A stretch of 64,000 nt of DNA from the NCBI GenBank assembly GCA_030532575.1, contig JAUNKV010000007.1, forward strand, positions 29,534 to 93,533, in the 5' to 3' direction. Under the pieces are notes generated by a model. The model saw nothing but the letters and a program-made list of their open reading frames with translations, searched no databases and was not told the DNA's origin. The position numbers and the translations under genes were made by a program. Positions 16,356 through 25,485 of the stretch are shown piece after piece. Every line of letters starts with the position of its first letter. The first letter of the stretch is position 1. The stretch is from Propionibacteriaceae bacterium. Lineage in GTDB: Bacteria > Actinomycetota > Actinomycetes > Propionibacteriales > Propionibacteriaceae.

Positions 16356-17573
16356 ATGCAACCACTGCGTACCTTCACCGTTCTCGCAGCCCTGACAGTC
16401 CTGCTGGCAGGGTGCACCCCACAGAATCCGACGCCCTCGCCCGGCCAGTCACCCTCGGCGGCCATGGGGGCCGACGGTTGCCTGACCAGTTACGACCCCG
16501 CCGCCGACTACTTCCCAGACAAGGTGACCTTCAGCCATGCCGGAGGCATCACAGTGGAGTACCACGGCTCCTACAAGAAAGTCACCGTCACCGAGCCCGT
16601 TGCTGGTGCCGACCCGGAGACCTATGTCCTGGTGCAGTGCGGGGCCACCCCGGAGCTTTCTGCTGACCTGGCTGATGCTCAACGGGTCAACATCCCCGTC
16701 AAGCGTGCTGTCACCTCCTCGACGACCCAGATCCCGGCCTTTGAGCTCTTGGGGGTCACCGATGCCCTGGCCGGGGTCGGGACTCCTCAGTTGGTCTCCT
16801 CCGAAACGGTCAGCAAGCGGATCGCTGACGGCGCCGTCGTCGGTATCAGCGATGCCTCCGGCGTACTCAACATCGAGACCATTGCTGCTGCTGAGCCTGA
16901 TGTCTTCATCTCCAGCGGCACCCCCGATCCTGCCCATGACAAGCTCCGTGAGCTGAAGATCCCGGTGCTCGGGAACTCTGAATGGTTGGAGAGCAGCCCG
17001 CTCGGTCGTGCCGAATGGCTGAAGTTCACCGCACTGCTCACCAACACCGAGGCAAAGGCCAACGAGGTGTTCACCACCATCGAGAGCGACTATGAAGCGG
17101 TCCGCGCCAAGGTGGCCGACGTCACCGAACGACCGAGCGTGTTCACGGGCGCTCCCTACGAGGGGGAGTGGTACAAGGCCGGGGGACGCAGCTATGCTGC
17201 GCAGCTCCTGGCTGATGCCGGGATGACCTACGTCTTCGCCGATGATGAGGCCAACGGTAGCCAGCCGGTGGCCATTGAGGTCATGCTGGAGGCGGCGGCA
17301 GATGCTGACCTGTGGGTGAACGCCGACTACACCGGGCTGTGGGCCGACAGCTCGGCCATCGAAGCCGTCGACCCGCGCCTGATGGAGCTGAAAGCGGCCA
17401 AGCAGGGGCAGGTCCACAACCCCGTGCTACGCATCAACGAGGCGGGTGGCAACGACTACTGGGAGCAGGGCGTGGTGCGTCCCGACCTGGTGTTGCGTGA
17501 CCTGGCCAAGATCGCCCACCCAGAGTTGTTCGCTGACGTCGAGTTCGTGTTCTATTCCCAACTGCCTGTCTGA
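16356..17573 (+). CDS. ABC transporter substrate-binding lipoprotein, probable cobalamin
   Basis: The 405-residue lipoprotein has a signal peptide with lipobox LLAGC (Cys20) and a periplasmic-binding fold of the BtuF/FecB/FepB class. A central segment AAEPDVFISSGTPDPAHDKL matches the helical backbone region of the family. It heads a three-gene importer (binding protein, FecCD permease, ATPase) behind a cobalamin riboswitch, which indicates B12 or a corrinoid as ligand. The 35 residues after the lipobox are a Pro/Ser-rich linker. It shares 1 bp with the permease (TGATG). A siderophore ligand is possible but less likely given the riboswitch. Confidence 0.87.
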   Translation: MQPLRTFTVLAALTVLLAGCTPQNPTPSPGQSPSAAMGADGCLTSYDPAADYFPDKVTFSHAGGITVEYHGSYKKVTVTEPVAGADPETYVLVQCGATPELSADLADAQRVNIPVKRAVTSSTTQIPAFELLGVTDALAGVGTPQLVSSETVSKRIADGAVVGISDASGVLNIETIAAAEPDVFISSGTPDPAHDKLRELKIPVLGNSEWLESSPLGRAEWLKFTALLTNTEAKANEVFTTIESDYEAVRAKVADVTERPSVFTGAPYEGEWYKAGGRSYAAQLLADAGMTYVFADDEANGSQPVAIEVMLEAAADADLWVNADYTGLWADSSAIEAVDPRLMELKAAKQGQVHNPVLRINEAGGNDYWEQGVVRPDLVLRDLAKIAHPELFADVEFVFYSQLPV

Positions 17574-18595
17574 TGGGCACTGGGCTGCGGTTCCTGGGGG
17601 TGACTCTGGTCCTGGCGGCGACGGTGCTCACCTCCCTCTGGTGGGGACCCGCTCAGATCACCCCTGGGGAGGTCTGGGCGATCCTCACCGGCGGTGAGGT
17701 GCGGGCCGTGGCCCGACTCATCATCATGGATGTGCGACTTCCCCGAATTCTCACCGCCTGCTTGGCTGGTGCAGCCTTGGCAGTGGCAGGTCTGGCCATG
17801 CAGACCCTCTTCCGCAATCCCCTGGCGGACCCGTACATTCTCGGCCTGTCCTCCGGGGCCTCCCTGGGGGTGGCAGCGGTGATCCTCGTCGTCGGCGGGA
17901 CAGGGGCAGCCACCCTCACCGCAGGGCTCGGTCTGGCCGGGGATCTTGCCGTCGTGGTGGCAGCGGCTCTCGGCTCGGCGGCGGTGATGCTCCTGGTGCT
18001 GGCGCTGGGACGTGCGGTGCGTTCCTCGGTGTCCCTGCTGCTCATCGGGGTGATGCTGGGTTACCTGACCTCTGCGGGGGTGTCGGTGATGATCTCCTTC
18101 TCCACCCCGGAGTTGATCGCCGCATACGCCCGCTGGGGGTTCGGCAGCTATGGCGGGGTCACCTGGGGCAACCTCAGAATTGTCGCGGTTGTGGTACTGG
18201 CCGGTCTGGTCGGGGCCTGGGCGTTGGTGAAAATCCTCGACTCCCTGCTGCTCGGGGAGCGTTACGCCGCCAGCCTGGGGGTCAAGGTGCGCCGTGACCG
18301 AGGCCTGCTCATCGCTGTGACCTCAGCTTTGGCGGGGGCGGTCACAGCCTTTTGCGGCCCCATCCAGTTCCTCGGCATCGCCATCCCGCACCTGGCCAGG
18401 GGCTTGTTCCGCACATCCAGTCATCGGGTGCTGATTCCCGCGACGATGCTGCTGGGGGCCTGCATTGCGCTGCTCGCTGACCTCATTGCAGCTCTGCCCG
18501 GCGATGGGGTGCTGCCCCTCAACGCCGTCAATGCGGCGTTTGGGGCCCCGGTGGTGATCTGGCTGCTGGTTCGTCGACGGAGGGCTGAACTGTGA
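17573..18595 (+). CDS. FecCD/BtuC family ABC transporter permease
   Basis: The 340-residue protein has about ten hydrophobic spans, as expected for a type II importer permease. Family signatures are DVRLPRILTACLAGAALAVAG, GLAMQTLFRNPLADPYILG and the GASLGVA turn, and near the C terminus GAVTAFCGPIQFLGIAIPHLAR, the segment that contacts the ATPase. It acts as a homodimer. It is coupled to the binding protein by TGATG and to the ATPase by a GTGA overlap. Confidence 0.94.
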   Translation: MGTGLRFLGVTLVLAATVLTSLWWGPAQITPGEVWAILTGGEVRAVARLIIMDVRLPRILTACLAGAALAVAGLAMQTLFRNPLADPYILGLSSGASLGVAAVILVVGGTGAATLTAGLGLAGDLAVVVAAALGSAAVMLLVLALGRAVRSSVSLLLIGVMLGYLTSAGVSVMISFSTPELIAAYARWGFGSYGGVTWGNLRIVAVVVLAGLVGAWALVKILDSLLLGERYAASLGVKVRRDRGLLIAVTSALAGAVTAFCGPIQFLGIAIPHLARGLFRTSSHRVLIPATMLLGACIALLADLIAALPGDGVLPLNAVNAAFGAPVVIWLLVRRRRAEL

Positions 18596-19350
18596 GTCTG
18601 CTCCAGCTGGAGGGCCTTGCCGTCGGCTATGGCCGACGTCTCGTCCGCACTGGGGTGGATGCGGAGCTGGCGGCGGGAGAGCTGGTGTGTCTTGTTGGCC
18701 CCAATGGGATTGGCAAGTCGACACTGCTGCGAAGCCTGTGCGGGCTGCAGCCGACCCTCGCGGGCCGAATTCTGCTTGAGGGGACGGACCTGGGGAGGGT
18801 CTCCACCACGCAACGGGCCAGGCTCGTGGCCGCAGTGCTGACCGATGCGGTGGAGCCGGGGCTGCTGAGTGTGGCTGAGGTCGTTGCCCTGGGACGGCAC
18901 CCGCACACCAGGTGGGCGGGCCGACTCCGGGCCGAGGACCGGCGGGCCGTCGAGGAGGCTTTGAGCAGGGTGGGAATGGCCGCGCTGCGGGGAAAGCGTT
19001 TCGCAGAACTCTCCGACGGGCAGCGTCAGCGGGTGATGATCGCACGTGCTCTGGCCCAGGAACCTCGCCTGCTTCTGCTGGATGAGCCAACTGCCTTCCT
19101 CGACCCGCCGGGGCGACTCCAGGTCTTCGACCTGCTGGTGCAACTGGCCCGACGACGAGGTATCGGGGTGCTGGTGTGCACCCACGACGTGGAGGTGGCG
19201 GCACGTCGGGCGGATCGGCTGTGGGTGCTGGGGGACGGCGAAGGGGTGGCCACCGGTTCTCCCGCCGATCTTGCACAAGACGGAACCCTGGCGAGGGCTT
19301 TCGGGGGTGAGTATCGGATCGACCCGAAGACCTTCCAGTTCCACGCGTAG
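18592..19350 (+). CDS. ABC transporter ATPase of the cobalamin importer
   Basis: The 252-residue ATPase has Walker A GPNGIGKST, Q-loop region, signature LSDGQRQRVMIARAL (D replacing the usual first G), Walker B LLLLDEPTAFLD, and an H-loop in CTHDVEVA. FecE/BtuD relatives power type II importers. It starts at GTG 18592, overlapping the permease stop. Together with the two upstream genes it forms a complete riboswitch-controlled importer. Confidence 0.93.
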   Translation: MSLLQLEGLAVGYGRRLVRTGVDAELAAGELVCLVGPNGIGKSTLLRSLCGLQPTLAGRILLEGTDLGRVSTTQRARLVAAVLTDAVEPGLLSVAEVVALGRHPHTRWAGRLRAEDRRAVEEALSRVGMAALRGKRFAELSDGQRQRVMIARALAQEPRLLLLDEPTAFLDPPGRLQVFDLLVQLARRRGIGVLVCTHDVEVAARRADRLWVLGDGEGVATGSPADLAQDGTLARAFGGEYRIDPKTFQFHA

Positions 19351-19353
19351 GCT
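19348..19353 (+). promoter_or_regulatory. -10 hexamer TAGGCT, leaderless yccF-like gene
   Basis: TAGGCT overlaps the stop of the ATPase gene and lies 6 nt before the ATG at 19360. Confidence 0.5.
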
Positions 19354-19359
19354 TGAACC

Positions 19360-19770
19360 ATGCGTACGCTCCTCAACGTCATCTGGTTCCTGTTCGCCGG
19401 GCTGTGGCTGGCCATCGGCTACGCGGTGGCGGGGATCATCTGCTGTGTGCTCATCATCACCATCCCGTTCGGGGTGGCCTCGTTCCGCATGGCGGCCTAC
19501 GTGGTGTGGCCCTTCGGATCGGCGGTGATTCCCAAGCCGAACGCCGGGGTCGGGTCGATGCTGCTCAATGTGCTCTGGTTCGTGCTGTGCGGCTGGTGGC
19601 TGGCCCTGGGGCATGTGCTCGCCGCCATCGTCCAGGCCGTGACCATCATCGGCATCGTCAACGCCGTCGTGCTGTTGAAGATGATCCCGATCACCTGCTT
19701 CCCCTTCGGCAAGCAGATCGTCAACCGCGACTTCCTGCAGCCGCACCAGCGCCCGCTGCACTCGATCTGA
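19360..19770 (+). CDS. YccF domain-containing membrane protein
   Basis: The 136-residue protein has two copies of the YccF hydrophobic domain: MRTLLNVIWFLFAGLWLAIGY, and SMLLNVLWFVLCGWWLALGH. Each is followed by an ITIPFG or ITCFPFGKQ turn typical of the family. It is a small inner-membrane protein of unknown function. It is separated from the transporter by 9 nt but has its own -10-like hexamer, so it may be transcribed independently. It converges with the EF-G2-like gene. Confidence 0.88.
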   Translation: MRTLLNVIWFLFAGLWLAIGYAVAGIICCVLIITIPFGVASFRMAAYVVWPFGSAVIPKPNAGVGSMLLNVLWFVLCGWWLALGHVLAAIVQAVTIIGIVNAVVLLKMIPITCFPFGKQIVNRDFLQPHQRPLHSI

Positions 19771-19778
19771 TCCAGGAC

Positions 19779-19819
19779 AACAGCGGCTCGGCCTCCGTGG
19801 AGGGGGCCGAGCCGCTGTT
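19779..19819. terminator. Bidirectional terminator between yccF-like and EF-G2-like genes
   Basis: AACAGCGGCTCGGCC (19779-19793) and GGCCGAGCCGCTGTT (19805-19819) form a perfect 15-bp stem between convergent genes. No long T tract follows on either strand. Confidence 0.8.
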
Positions 19820-19830
19820 CAGTGTTCGGG

Positions 19831-21918
19831 TCAGGACTTCTTGTCCGGCCACAGCTCGCGAGGCATCAGCTCGTAGCCGTGGAACTCACGGGTGAAGCTG
19901 CCGGTGCCCTGGGCCAGGCCGCGCAGGTCGATGGGGTAGTTGATGAGCTCCTGTTGCGGCACCAGCGCCTGGATGATGGCGTGGTGTTCGGTGTCGGCAT
20001 CGGAACCCAGCACCTGCCCACGACGCCCCGCCAGATCGGTCAGCACCGGGCCGAGGAAGGCCTCCCCGACGGTGATCGTCACCTTGTCCACCGGCTCCAG
20101 CACCCCGATCACGTTCTCCTTCGCGGCCTCCCGCAGGGCCAGGGCGCCTGCGGTCTGGAAGGCCATGTCGGAGGAGTCAACGGAGTGGGCCTTGCCGTCG
20201 TAGAGGGTGACGCTGAAGTCCACCATCGGGAACCCGAACAGGGTGCCCTTGGCCATCTGCGCCTGGACGCCCTTGTCCACCGAGCCGATGAACTGGCGCG
20301 GCACCGCACCGCCCACCACCTTGTCGATGAACTCGTAGCCTGCGCCCCGCTCCAGCGGGGTGACCTCGATCTCGCAGACCGCGTACTGGCCGTGGCCGCC
20401 GGACTGCTTGACGTGGCGGCCCTGCGCCTTCGCCGGGGCGATGAAGGTCTCCCGCAGCGGCACCTCCACCGGCACCTCGTGGATGCCCAGCGAGAACCGC
20501 TGCTTCAGCCGGGCCAGCAGCAGCTCCTTGTGGGCCTGCCCCATCGTCCACATCAGCTGCTGATCGGTCTCGGGGTGGCGCTCCAGCCGAACCGTCACAT
20601 CCTCGACGGCCAGGCGTTGCAGCGCTCCACCGAGCTTGTCCTCGTCGTTGCGGGTGTCCGCGACGATGGCCACCGGCAGCAGGGCCTGCGGCACCCGCCA
20701 GGGCCGGATCGCGGCGGGACGTTCTGGGTTGGACAGCGAGTCCCCGGTCTCGGCCTTCGCCAGGCGGGCCACGTAGACGATCTCCCCGGCGATGGCCCTG
20801 TCCTTGCCCACCAGTTCCAGACCGACGGGGGCCGACAGCGGCCCGATCTTGTCGGACTCGTCGTGGTCCGGGTGGGAGGGGTCCTCGGCCTCGCCGAACA
20901 GGACCCGACGCCCGGAGACGTGGACCGGGTCGTCGACCCTCAGGGTGCCGGAGAAGATGCGCACCATCGACAACCGGCCCGAGTACTGGTCGGAGGTGGT
21001 GCGGATCACCTGCGCCACGAGCGGGCCGTCGGGGTCGCAGGTGGCGCGCGGCAGGGTGTCGCCGTCGAGGGTGATGATGTCGGGGACCGTCTTGGTGTTC
21101 GCGGCGGGGAAGCCCTTCTCGATCCACTTCAGCAGCTCCAGCACGCCGACGTCGCTGGTGGTGTGTGCGGGCAGGACCGGGAAGAATCGGGCGGAGATGA
21201 TGGCGCGGTTCAGCACCTCGTAGACCTCCGCGACGGCGATCTCCTCGCCCTCCAGGTAGCGCTCCATCAGGTCCTCGTCCTGGAGCTCGGTGATGATCGC
21301 CTCCAGCAGCGGCGCCCGCTGCTCCTCGATCAGGGCACTCTCCTCGTCGTTCGCGTCGCGGCTGACCCTGGTGCCCGAGGAGTAGTCGTGGATGCGCTTG
21401 TTGAGCAGGGAGATGTTGCCGGTGGACTTCTCGCCGTCGCGGATCGGCAGCAGTGCGGCCACCACGCCCTCACCGAAGGCGTCGCGGCACACCTCCACCA
21501 TCTCCATGAAGTCGGTCTGTCCCTGGTCGAGCTTCGTGATGGCGATGATGCGGGGCAGCGCCACCTGCTGGCACTCCTCCCACAAGGCGATGGTTGCGGG
21601 CTGGATCGCCTCGCCCGCCGGGATCACGAAGACCGCCGCGTCAGCGGCCCGCAGTCCGGCCCTGAGCTCACCCACGTACTCGGGGTGGCCGGGGGCGTCG
21701 AGCAGGTTGATCTGCACGTCCTCGGCGGGGATGGAGGCCAGCGTCAGCGACGCCGCCCGCTCGGGTGTGTCCTTCTCCCCCCGGTACCCGTCCACGCGGG
21801 CGCGCAGCAGATGCTCGAACAGCGTCGTCTTGCCGGAGCCACTGGCCCCGACCAGGATGACGTTTCGGATCTGGTCCGGTGTCTTGATTGCTGTGTGCGT
21901 ACTCGTCTTTGAGGCCAT
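19831..21918 (-). CDS. Elongation factor G-like GTPase (EF-G2 type)
   Basis: The 695-residue protein has the five-domain translocase layout: GTPase domain (P-loop [10 protein letters not shown]3 [10 protein letters not shown]4 TKLD), then the EF-G domains II-V including [13 protein letters not shown] in domain IV. The P-loop differs from true EF-G (AHVDAGKTT), and switch I lacks the usual RGITI motif, as in the actinobacterial EF-G2 group. That group binds GTP and ribosomes, but its role in translation is unclear. It is not next to rpsL/rpsG/tuf, so it is not the main EF-G. TAATGT sits 6 nt before the ATG. Confidence 0.9.
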   Translation of the reverse strand: MASKTSTHTAIKTPDQIRNVILVGASGSGKTTLFEHLLRARVDGYRGEKDTPERAASLTLASIPAEDVQINLLDAPGHPEYVGELRAGLRAADAAVFVIPAGEAIQPATIALWEECQQVALPRIIAITKLDQGQTDFMEMVEVCRDAFGEGVVAALLPIRDGEKSTGNISLLNKRIHDYSSGTRVSRDANDEESALIEEQRAPLLEAIITELQDEDLMERYLEGEEIAVAEVYEVLNRAIISARFFPVLPAHTTSDVGVLELLKWIEKGFPAANTKTVPDIITLDGDTLPRATCDPDGPLVAQVIRTTSDQYSGRLSMVRIFSGTLRVDDPVHVSGRRVLFGEAEDPSHPDHDESDKIGPLSAPVGLELVGKDRAIAGEIVYVARLAKAETGDSLSNPERPAAIRPWRVPQALLPVAIVADTRNDEDKLGGALQRLAVEDVTVRLERHPETDQQLMWTMGQAHKELLLARLKQRFSLGIHEVPVEVPLRETFIAPAKAQGRHVKQSGGHGQYAVCEIEVTPLERGAGYEFIDKVVGGAVPRQFIGSVDKGVQAQMAKGTLFGFPMVDFSVTLYDGKAHSVDSSDMAFQTAGALALREAAKENVIGVLEPVDKVTITVGEAFLGPVLTDLAGRRGQVLGSDADTEHHAIIQALVPQQELINYPIDLRGLAQGTGSFTREFHGYELMPRELWPDKKS

Positions 21919-21924
21919 GACGAA

Positions 21925-21930
21925 ACATTA
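21925..21930 (-). promoter_or_regulatory. -10 hexamer TAATGT, leaderless EF-G2-like gene
   Basis: On the minus strand TAATGT is 6 nt before ATG 21918, without a Shine-Dalgarno. Confidence 0.5.
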
Positions 21931-22033
21931 GCCCCTTGTCATCCCAAATCGGAGTCGGGGGTGAAAAACTGGCGCGTCGTCGTGTCCGATCTCCGCCGAC
22001 GAGTCGGGGCCCGGAGCGGGCAGACTGGAGGCC

Positions 22034-23479
22034 ATGACCTCGCTGCCCATGTCCCCGGATGCCTGTTACCGGGCCTGCGCCGGGCGGGAGAGCGCGTGGG
22101 ACGGACACTTCGTGCTGGGGGTGACCTCCACCGGCATCTACTGTCGGCCTTCCTGCCCGGCACGGATACCCCGCCGGGAGAACTGCCGGTTCTTCGTCAC
22201 CGCGGCGGCCGCCGTCGCAGCTGGGTTCCGGGCGTGTCTTCGGTGCCGTCCGGACCGGGTGCCGGGGATGGCCGGGTGGGATGAAGGTGCCGACCTGGCG
22301 GCCCGTGCGGTACGACTCATCCGTGACGGCGTGATCGATGACATCGGGGTGCAGGGACTCGCTGCCCGACTCGGGGTGGGGACCAGGACCTTGAACCGGG
22401 TGCTCGCCGCGGAGGTGGGGGCGGCGGCGCAGCAGCTGAACCAGACCCGTCGTGCCCACACCGCACGCGCCCTGATGGATCAGACCTCCTGGCCCCTGGA
22501 CGAGATCGCCGCCGTCTCCGGGTTCGGTAGCAGCCGCCAGTTCCGGGACGTGATGAGGGCGGAGTTCGGCATGGCGCCATCCCGGCTTCGACGTCTGCCT
22601 TCGCGGGAGCGTGGTGAGGGTGCGCGGATGCGGCTGGTGCTCCGGCTGCCCGGGGTGCGCGGTGAGGCGGCCAGGGCGATGCTCGGGGCCTTCCGAGCGC
22701 ACGCCGTCGCGGGTGTGGAGCAGGTGACGCACCAAGATGTCACCCGCCTGATCCGCACCGAGGCCGGGGCGGTGCTGGCACGTACGGACTGTGCGGGGCG
22801 AGTGGAGCTGGACCTGCCGGGACTGGCCGCGCTCACCACCGCTGTGAAGGCGGTGCGTCGATGGCTGGCCTCGGATGCGGATCCGGCGGTTGCCGATCAG
22901 CACCTGGCACGTGATCCTCTGTTGGCACCACTGATCGCGGCCCGACCGGGGCTGCGGGTGCCGGGAGTGATCGACGGTGCGGAGTTCGCGATGATGACGG
23001 TGCTGGGGCAGCTGATCTCGCTCAGTGCCGCCCGAACCGTCGCGGAACGTCTCATCCGAGGATTCGGGGAGGACGCTGCCGGGCTGGGGGAGCAGTGGCG
23101 GTTCGCGCCCAGTGCCGAGGTCGTGGCCGAGGCGGGGGTTGACCGGCTGCGCGAGGAGCTGCGCCTGACCCGGACCAAGGCCGGGGCGCTCCACCAGCTG
23201 GCGGTCCTGGTGGGTTCAGGGCTGCGGTTGGAGCCGGACGCGGACCGGGCGGAGGTGCGGCATCGGCTGCTCGGCATCAAGGGGGTGGGTCCGTGGACCA
23301 CCGAGTTCATCGCGCTCAGGGCGCTGTGGGATCTGGATGCCTGCCCGGCCGGAGACCTGGTGTTGCGCAGGCAGCTCAGGGTGAGGGCGGAGAAGGAGGT
23401 CCTGGCGCGGGCGGAGGGTTGGCGTCCGTGGCGGGGACAGGCGATCATGCATCTGTGGACGGAGGCGAGCTACACATGA
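22034..23479 (+). CDS. AdaA-AlkA fusion: methyl-phosphotriester sensor and DNA-3-methyladenine glycosylase
   Basis: The 481-residue protein has three parts. Residues 5-75 form the Ada zinc domain (GIYCRPSCPAR, RENCRFF, ACLRCRP) that takes methyl groups from phosphotriesters. Residues 85-185 form an AraC-type HTH (VQGLAARLGVGTRTLNRVL, AAVSGFGSSRQFRDVMRAEFG). Residues 195-481 form an AlkA-type glycosylase with the helix-hairpin-helix LLGIKGVGPWTTEFIA and the catalytic Asp in AGDLVLRRQL. Methylation of its own Ada domain should switch on the HTH, so the protein both senses damage and excises alkylated bases. Its stop overlaps the ogt start (ATGA). Confidence 0.93.
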   Translation: MTSLPMSPDACYRACAGRESAWDGHFVLGVTSTGIYCRPSCPARIPRRENCRFFVTAAAAVAAGFRACLRCRPDRVPGMAGWDEGADLAARAVRLIRDGVIDDIGVQGLAARLGVGTRTLNRVLAAEVGAAAQQLNQTRRAHTARALMDQTSWPLDEIAAVSGFGSSRQFRDVMRAEFGMAPSRLRRLPSRERGEGARMRLVLRLPGVRGEAARAMLGAFRAHAVAGVEQVTHQDVTRLIRTEAGAVLARTDCAGRVELDLPGLAALTTAVKAVRRWLASDADPAVADQHLARDPLLAPLIAARPGLRVPGVIDGAEFAMMTVLGQLISLSAARTVAERLIRGFGEDAAGLGEQWRFAPSAEVVAEAGVDRLREELRLTRTKAGALHQLAVLVGSGLRLEPDADRAEVRHRLLGIKGVGPWTTEFIALRALWDLDACPAGDLVLRRQLRVRAEKEVLARAEGWRPWRGQAIMHLWTEASYT

Positions 23480-23940
23480 ATCAGCTGACCATCGAGCTTC
23501 CCGGTGGGGTGTGGACCTTCATCACCGAGGGTGAGGTCCTGGTGCGCTGCCTGTACGGGGTTGGAGGTGAGGCGCTGCCCGCGATGCCGGAGGATCACCC
23601 GGTGGCGCGGGCGGTCCTGGCCTACGCCGACGGTGAGGTCGCGGCCCTCGACGCCATCACCGTCGCTCAACCCGAGGGCGGGTTCCACGCCGCGGTGCGC
23701 CGCGAGATGCGTCGTATCCCGCCGGGCCAGACCGTCTCCTACCAGGAGCTGGCGGCTTGGGCGGGGAACCCGGCGGCGGCCCGGGCGGCAGCCGCGGCCT
23801 GTGCCCGCAACCTCATCCCCATCGTCATCCCCTGCCACCGGGTGGTGCGCAGCGACGGCAGCCTCGGCGGCTACGCCTTCGGCCTGGACGTCAAGCAGGC
23901 CCTGCTGGACTTCGAGCGTCGTCACGCTGAATCCCGGTGA
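23476..23940 (+). CDS. ogt: Methylated-DNA-[protein]-cysteine S-methyltransferase
   Basis: The 154-residue suicide enzyme removes O6-methyl groups from guanine by transferring them to its active-site cysteine in IPCHRVV. The preceding VSYQELAAWAGNPAAARA helix-turn-helix and the arginine finger region are intact. It starts at ATG 23476, overlapping the AdaA-AlkA stop, so the two form an adaptive-response operon in which the Ada N-terminal domain and the Ogt activity are on separate proteins. Confidence 0.95.
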   Translation: MNQLTIELPGGVWTFITEGEVLVRCLYGVGGEALPAMPEDHPVARAVLAYADGEVAALDAITVAQPEGGFHAAVRREMRRIPPGQTVSYQELAAWAGNPAAARAAAAACARNLIPIVIPCHRVVRSDGSLGGYAFGLDVKQALLDFERRHAESR

Positions 23941-23953
23941 GCCCCACAGGTTT

Positions 23954-23969
23954 GTGGCGCGCGTGCCAC
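23954..23969. promoter_or_regulatory. Inverted repeat upstream of the toxin-antitoxin pair, possible operator
   Basis: GTGGC (23954-23958) and GCCAC (23965-23969) flank a GC-rich centre, and TTGTGGC occurs twice (23952-23958 and 23972-23978), the second adjoining the antitoxin ATG. Antitoxins commonly repress their own promoter at such palindromes. Confidence 0.4.
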
Positions 23970-23978
23970 GGTTGTGGC

Positions 23979-24254
23979 ATGAGCGTTGAGGAAGCGGTGG
24001 AGAGCTTGTCGCAGCGTGAACTGCGCAACGAATCAGGGCGGGTGCTCCGGGCTGTGGCGGAGGGACAGTCGTTCATCCTGACCAACAACAGGGCTCCGGT
24101 GGGGCGAATTGTGCCCTTGGATGCCCCAGCTCCGGGGCTGCCCATTGTTCGTCCCGCTGTGAGGCGTGGTGGTTGGGCCGCTTTGGGGTTGAGGCGTCAG
24201 CCTGGGGAGAAACTTGACGAGATGCTCGCTCATCTCCGTGAAGACCGGCTGTGA
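23979..24254 (+). CDS. Antitoxin, Phd/YefM (VapB) type
   Basis: The 91-residue protein has the Phd/YefM N-terminal DNA-binding fold: SQRELRNESGRVLRAVAEGQ, then FILTNNRAPVGRIVPL. The C-terminal tail (GEKLDEMLAHLREDRL) would wrap around the toxin. It overlaps the PIN toxin gene in GTGA, the standard arrangement. There is no clear Shine-Dalgarno; a palindrome immediately upstream may be the self-regulatory operator. It neutralises the PIN RNase and represses the pair. Confidence 0.9.
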   Translation: MSVEEAVESLSQRELRNESGRVLRAVAEGQSFILTNNRAPVGRIVPLDAPAPGLPIVRPAVRRGGWAALGLRRQPGEKLDEMLAHLREDRL

Positions 24255-24649
24255 CAACGATGCGGGTCGTTTACGTCGACACTTCTGCGCTGGCCGCTCT
24301 GCTCGTCGAACAGCCAGAGAGTGACGCTCTGCTCGTATGGCTGGATCAGACCACGGATGTGCTGGTTTCCAGCGACCTGCTCGAAACTGAGCTCCGGCGC
24401 GTCGCTGTCAGAGAAGGTCTTGACCAAGGGGTGGTGACCCAACTGCTGGAAGGGGTCGACATCGCAGCCCTCGACCGCGCGGTGTATCGCAGCGCGGGTC
24501 TGCTGCCGATGCCTCATCTTCGTGCCCTTGATGCGCTGCACCTTGAGGCGGCACTTCGACTTGATGCGGCCGCCATTTTGACCTACGACGCACGACTCCG
24601 TCAGGCGGCACAGGAGGTGGGGCTCCAGGTGATTGCGCCATCTGCATGA
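24251..24649 (+). CDS. vapC: PIN-domain toxin (VapC family)
   Basis: The 132-residue PIN nuclease has all acidic metal ligands: Asp10 in VYVDTSALAALL, Glu45 in DLLETEL, Asp94 in LRALDALHLEAA, and Asp113 in ILTYDARL. VapC toxins cleave tRNA or rRNA at single sites to halt growth. GTG 24251 overlaps the antitoxin stop; ATG 24260 is an alternative start. The module looks intact, unlike the broken toxin-antitoxin relic at about 57 kb. Confidence 0.93.
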   Translation: MTTMRVVYVDTSALAALLVEQPESDALLVWLDQTTDVLVSSDLLETELRRVAVREGLDQGVVTQLLEGVDIAALDRAVYRSAGLLPMPHLRALDALHLEAALRLDAAAILTYDARLRQAAQEVGLQVIAPSA

Positions 24650-24676
24650 CCGCAGGGCCGTTGTTTGTGCCTTTTC

Positions 24677-24748
24677 CCGCTGGTCGAGCCGCGATGCGAA
24701 GCGAGCGTGTCGAGACCCCTGGCGCCCGGTGCAGGGACTTGAGTCGGG
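24677..24748. repeat. Family A repeat, left half
   Basis: CCGCTGGTCGAGCC opens the copy, followed by the small palindrome GCGATGCGAAGCGAGCG and the TCGAGACCCCTGG block. The expected right end has decayed beyond about 24748, so this is a half copy between the VapC and Fic genes. Confidence 0.7.
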
Positions 24749-24788
24749 TGGAAGTCTCAGCGGGTCTGGACATGGGTTTTCTGCAAGC

Positions 24789-25448
24789 TCACACCGGAGT
24801 GAGGCCTTGGGAGCGGAGCATGTCCCGGACGGCATCGTGCTCATCGAACACGTAGGCCCGGGCGAGCAGATCGTTGAACCGGTCAGCCACCGAGGGGTCT
24901 TCCTCGTCGAAGGGGACAGCGAGGATCAGCCCGGTGCCATGCGTGATGAGGTGCGCATTCGCGACGAACAGGGCGGTGTGCTTGTTGCCGTCCTCGAAGG
25001 GCTGGGCCTTGGCAAGGGTGAGGAACAGGGCCAAGGCACTCTCCACCGGCTGGTCCGGGATGATTGCGCCCTCGACCAGTCGTTGCAGCTCCTCCTCGGT
25101 CAGGGCTTCGGGGAGGTGTCTGCCGTAGCGGGTTCTGATCCCGATCTTCTGCTCGGCGGTGTGAAGGCTGCCGGGGTTGATCGCGGCGCTGCGGGTGAGC
25201 TGGGCATTGACCTGCCGGATGAAGGCGGCATCGACGGGGGTGTGGTGCTCGATGATGAAGCGTGCGACATCCCTGAGGTCCTGCAGGAGTGCAAGGTCCA
25301 AGCGTGAGGTGACACCGTCGATGGAGCCGAAGCGCAGGAAGTTCTCGGTGCCCACCCGACCGGCCCCAAGACCGTCGAACACCTTCCCGGAGGAGTAGAT
25401 GACACGGACGAGATCGGTCATGCTGAGCTGTTGGGCCACGGGAGACAC
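24789..25448 (-). CDS. Fic/Doc family protein with altered catalytic motif
   Basis: The 219-residue protein has the Fic helical core, but its motif reads AQPFEDGNKHTAL (residues 148-160). The catalytic histidine of HxFx(D/E)GN is Gln149, and the final arginine position is His157. Fic enzymes transfer AMP or phosphate to target side chains using that histidine, so transferase activity is doubtful. The GNK (not GNGR) spelling resembles Doc toxins. GTG 25448 is preceded by AGGAAGG; ATG 25421 is an alternative. It has no adjacent antitoxin of its own on its strand, but sits tail-to-tail with the VapBC pair. Confidence 0.8.
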   Translation of the reverse strand: MSPVAQQLSMTDLVRVIYSSGKVFDGLGAGRVGTENFLRFGSIDGVTSRLDLALLQDLRDVARFIIEHHTPVDAAFIRQVNAQLTRSAAINPGSLHTAEQKIGIRTRYGRHLPEALTEEELQRLVEGAIIPDQPVESALALFLTLAKAQPFEDGNKHTALFVANAHLITHGTGLILAVPFDEEDPSVADRFNDLLARAYVFDEHDAVRDMLRSQGLTPV

Positions 25449-25485
25449 CGCCTTCCTGGAGTCCAGCCTTGCAGGGGACCGCTGG

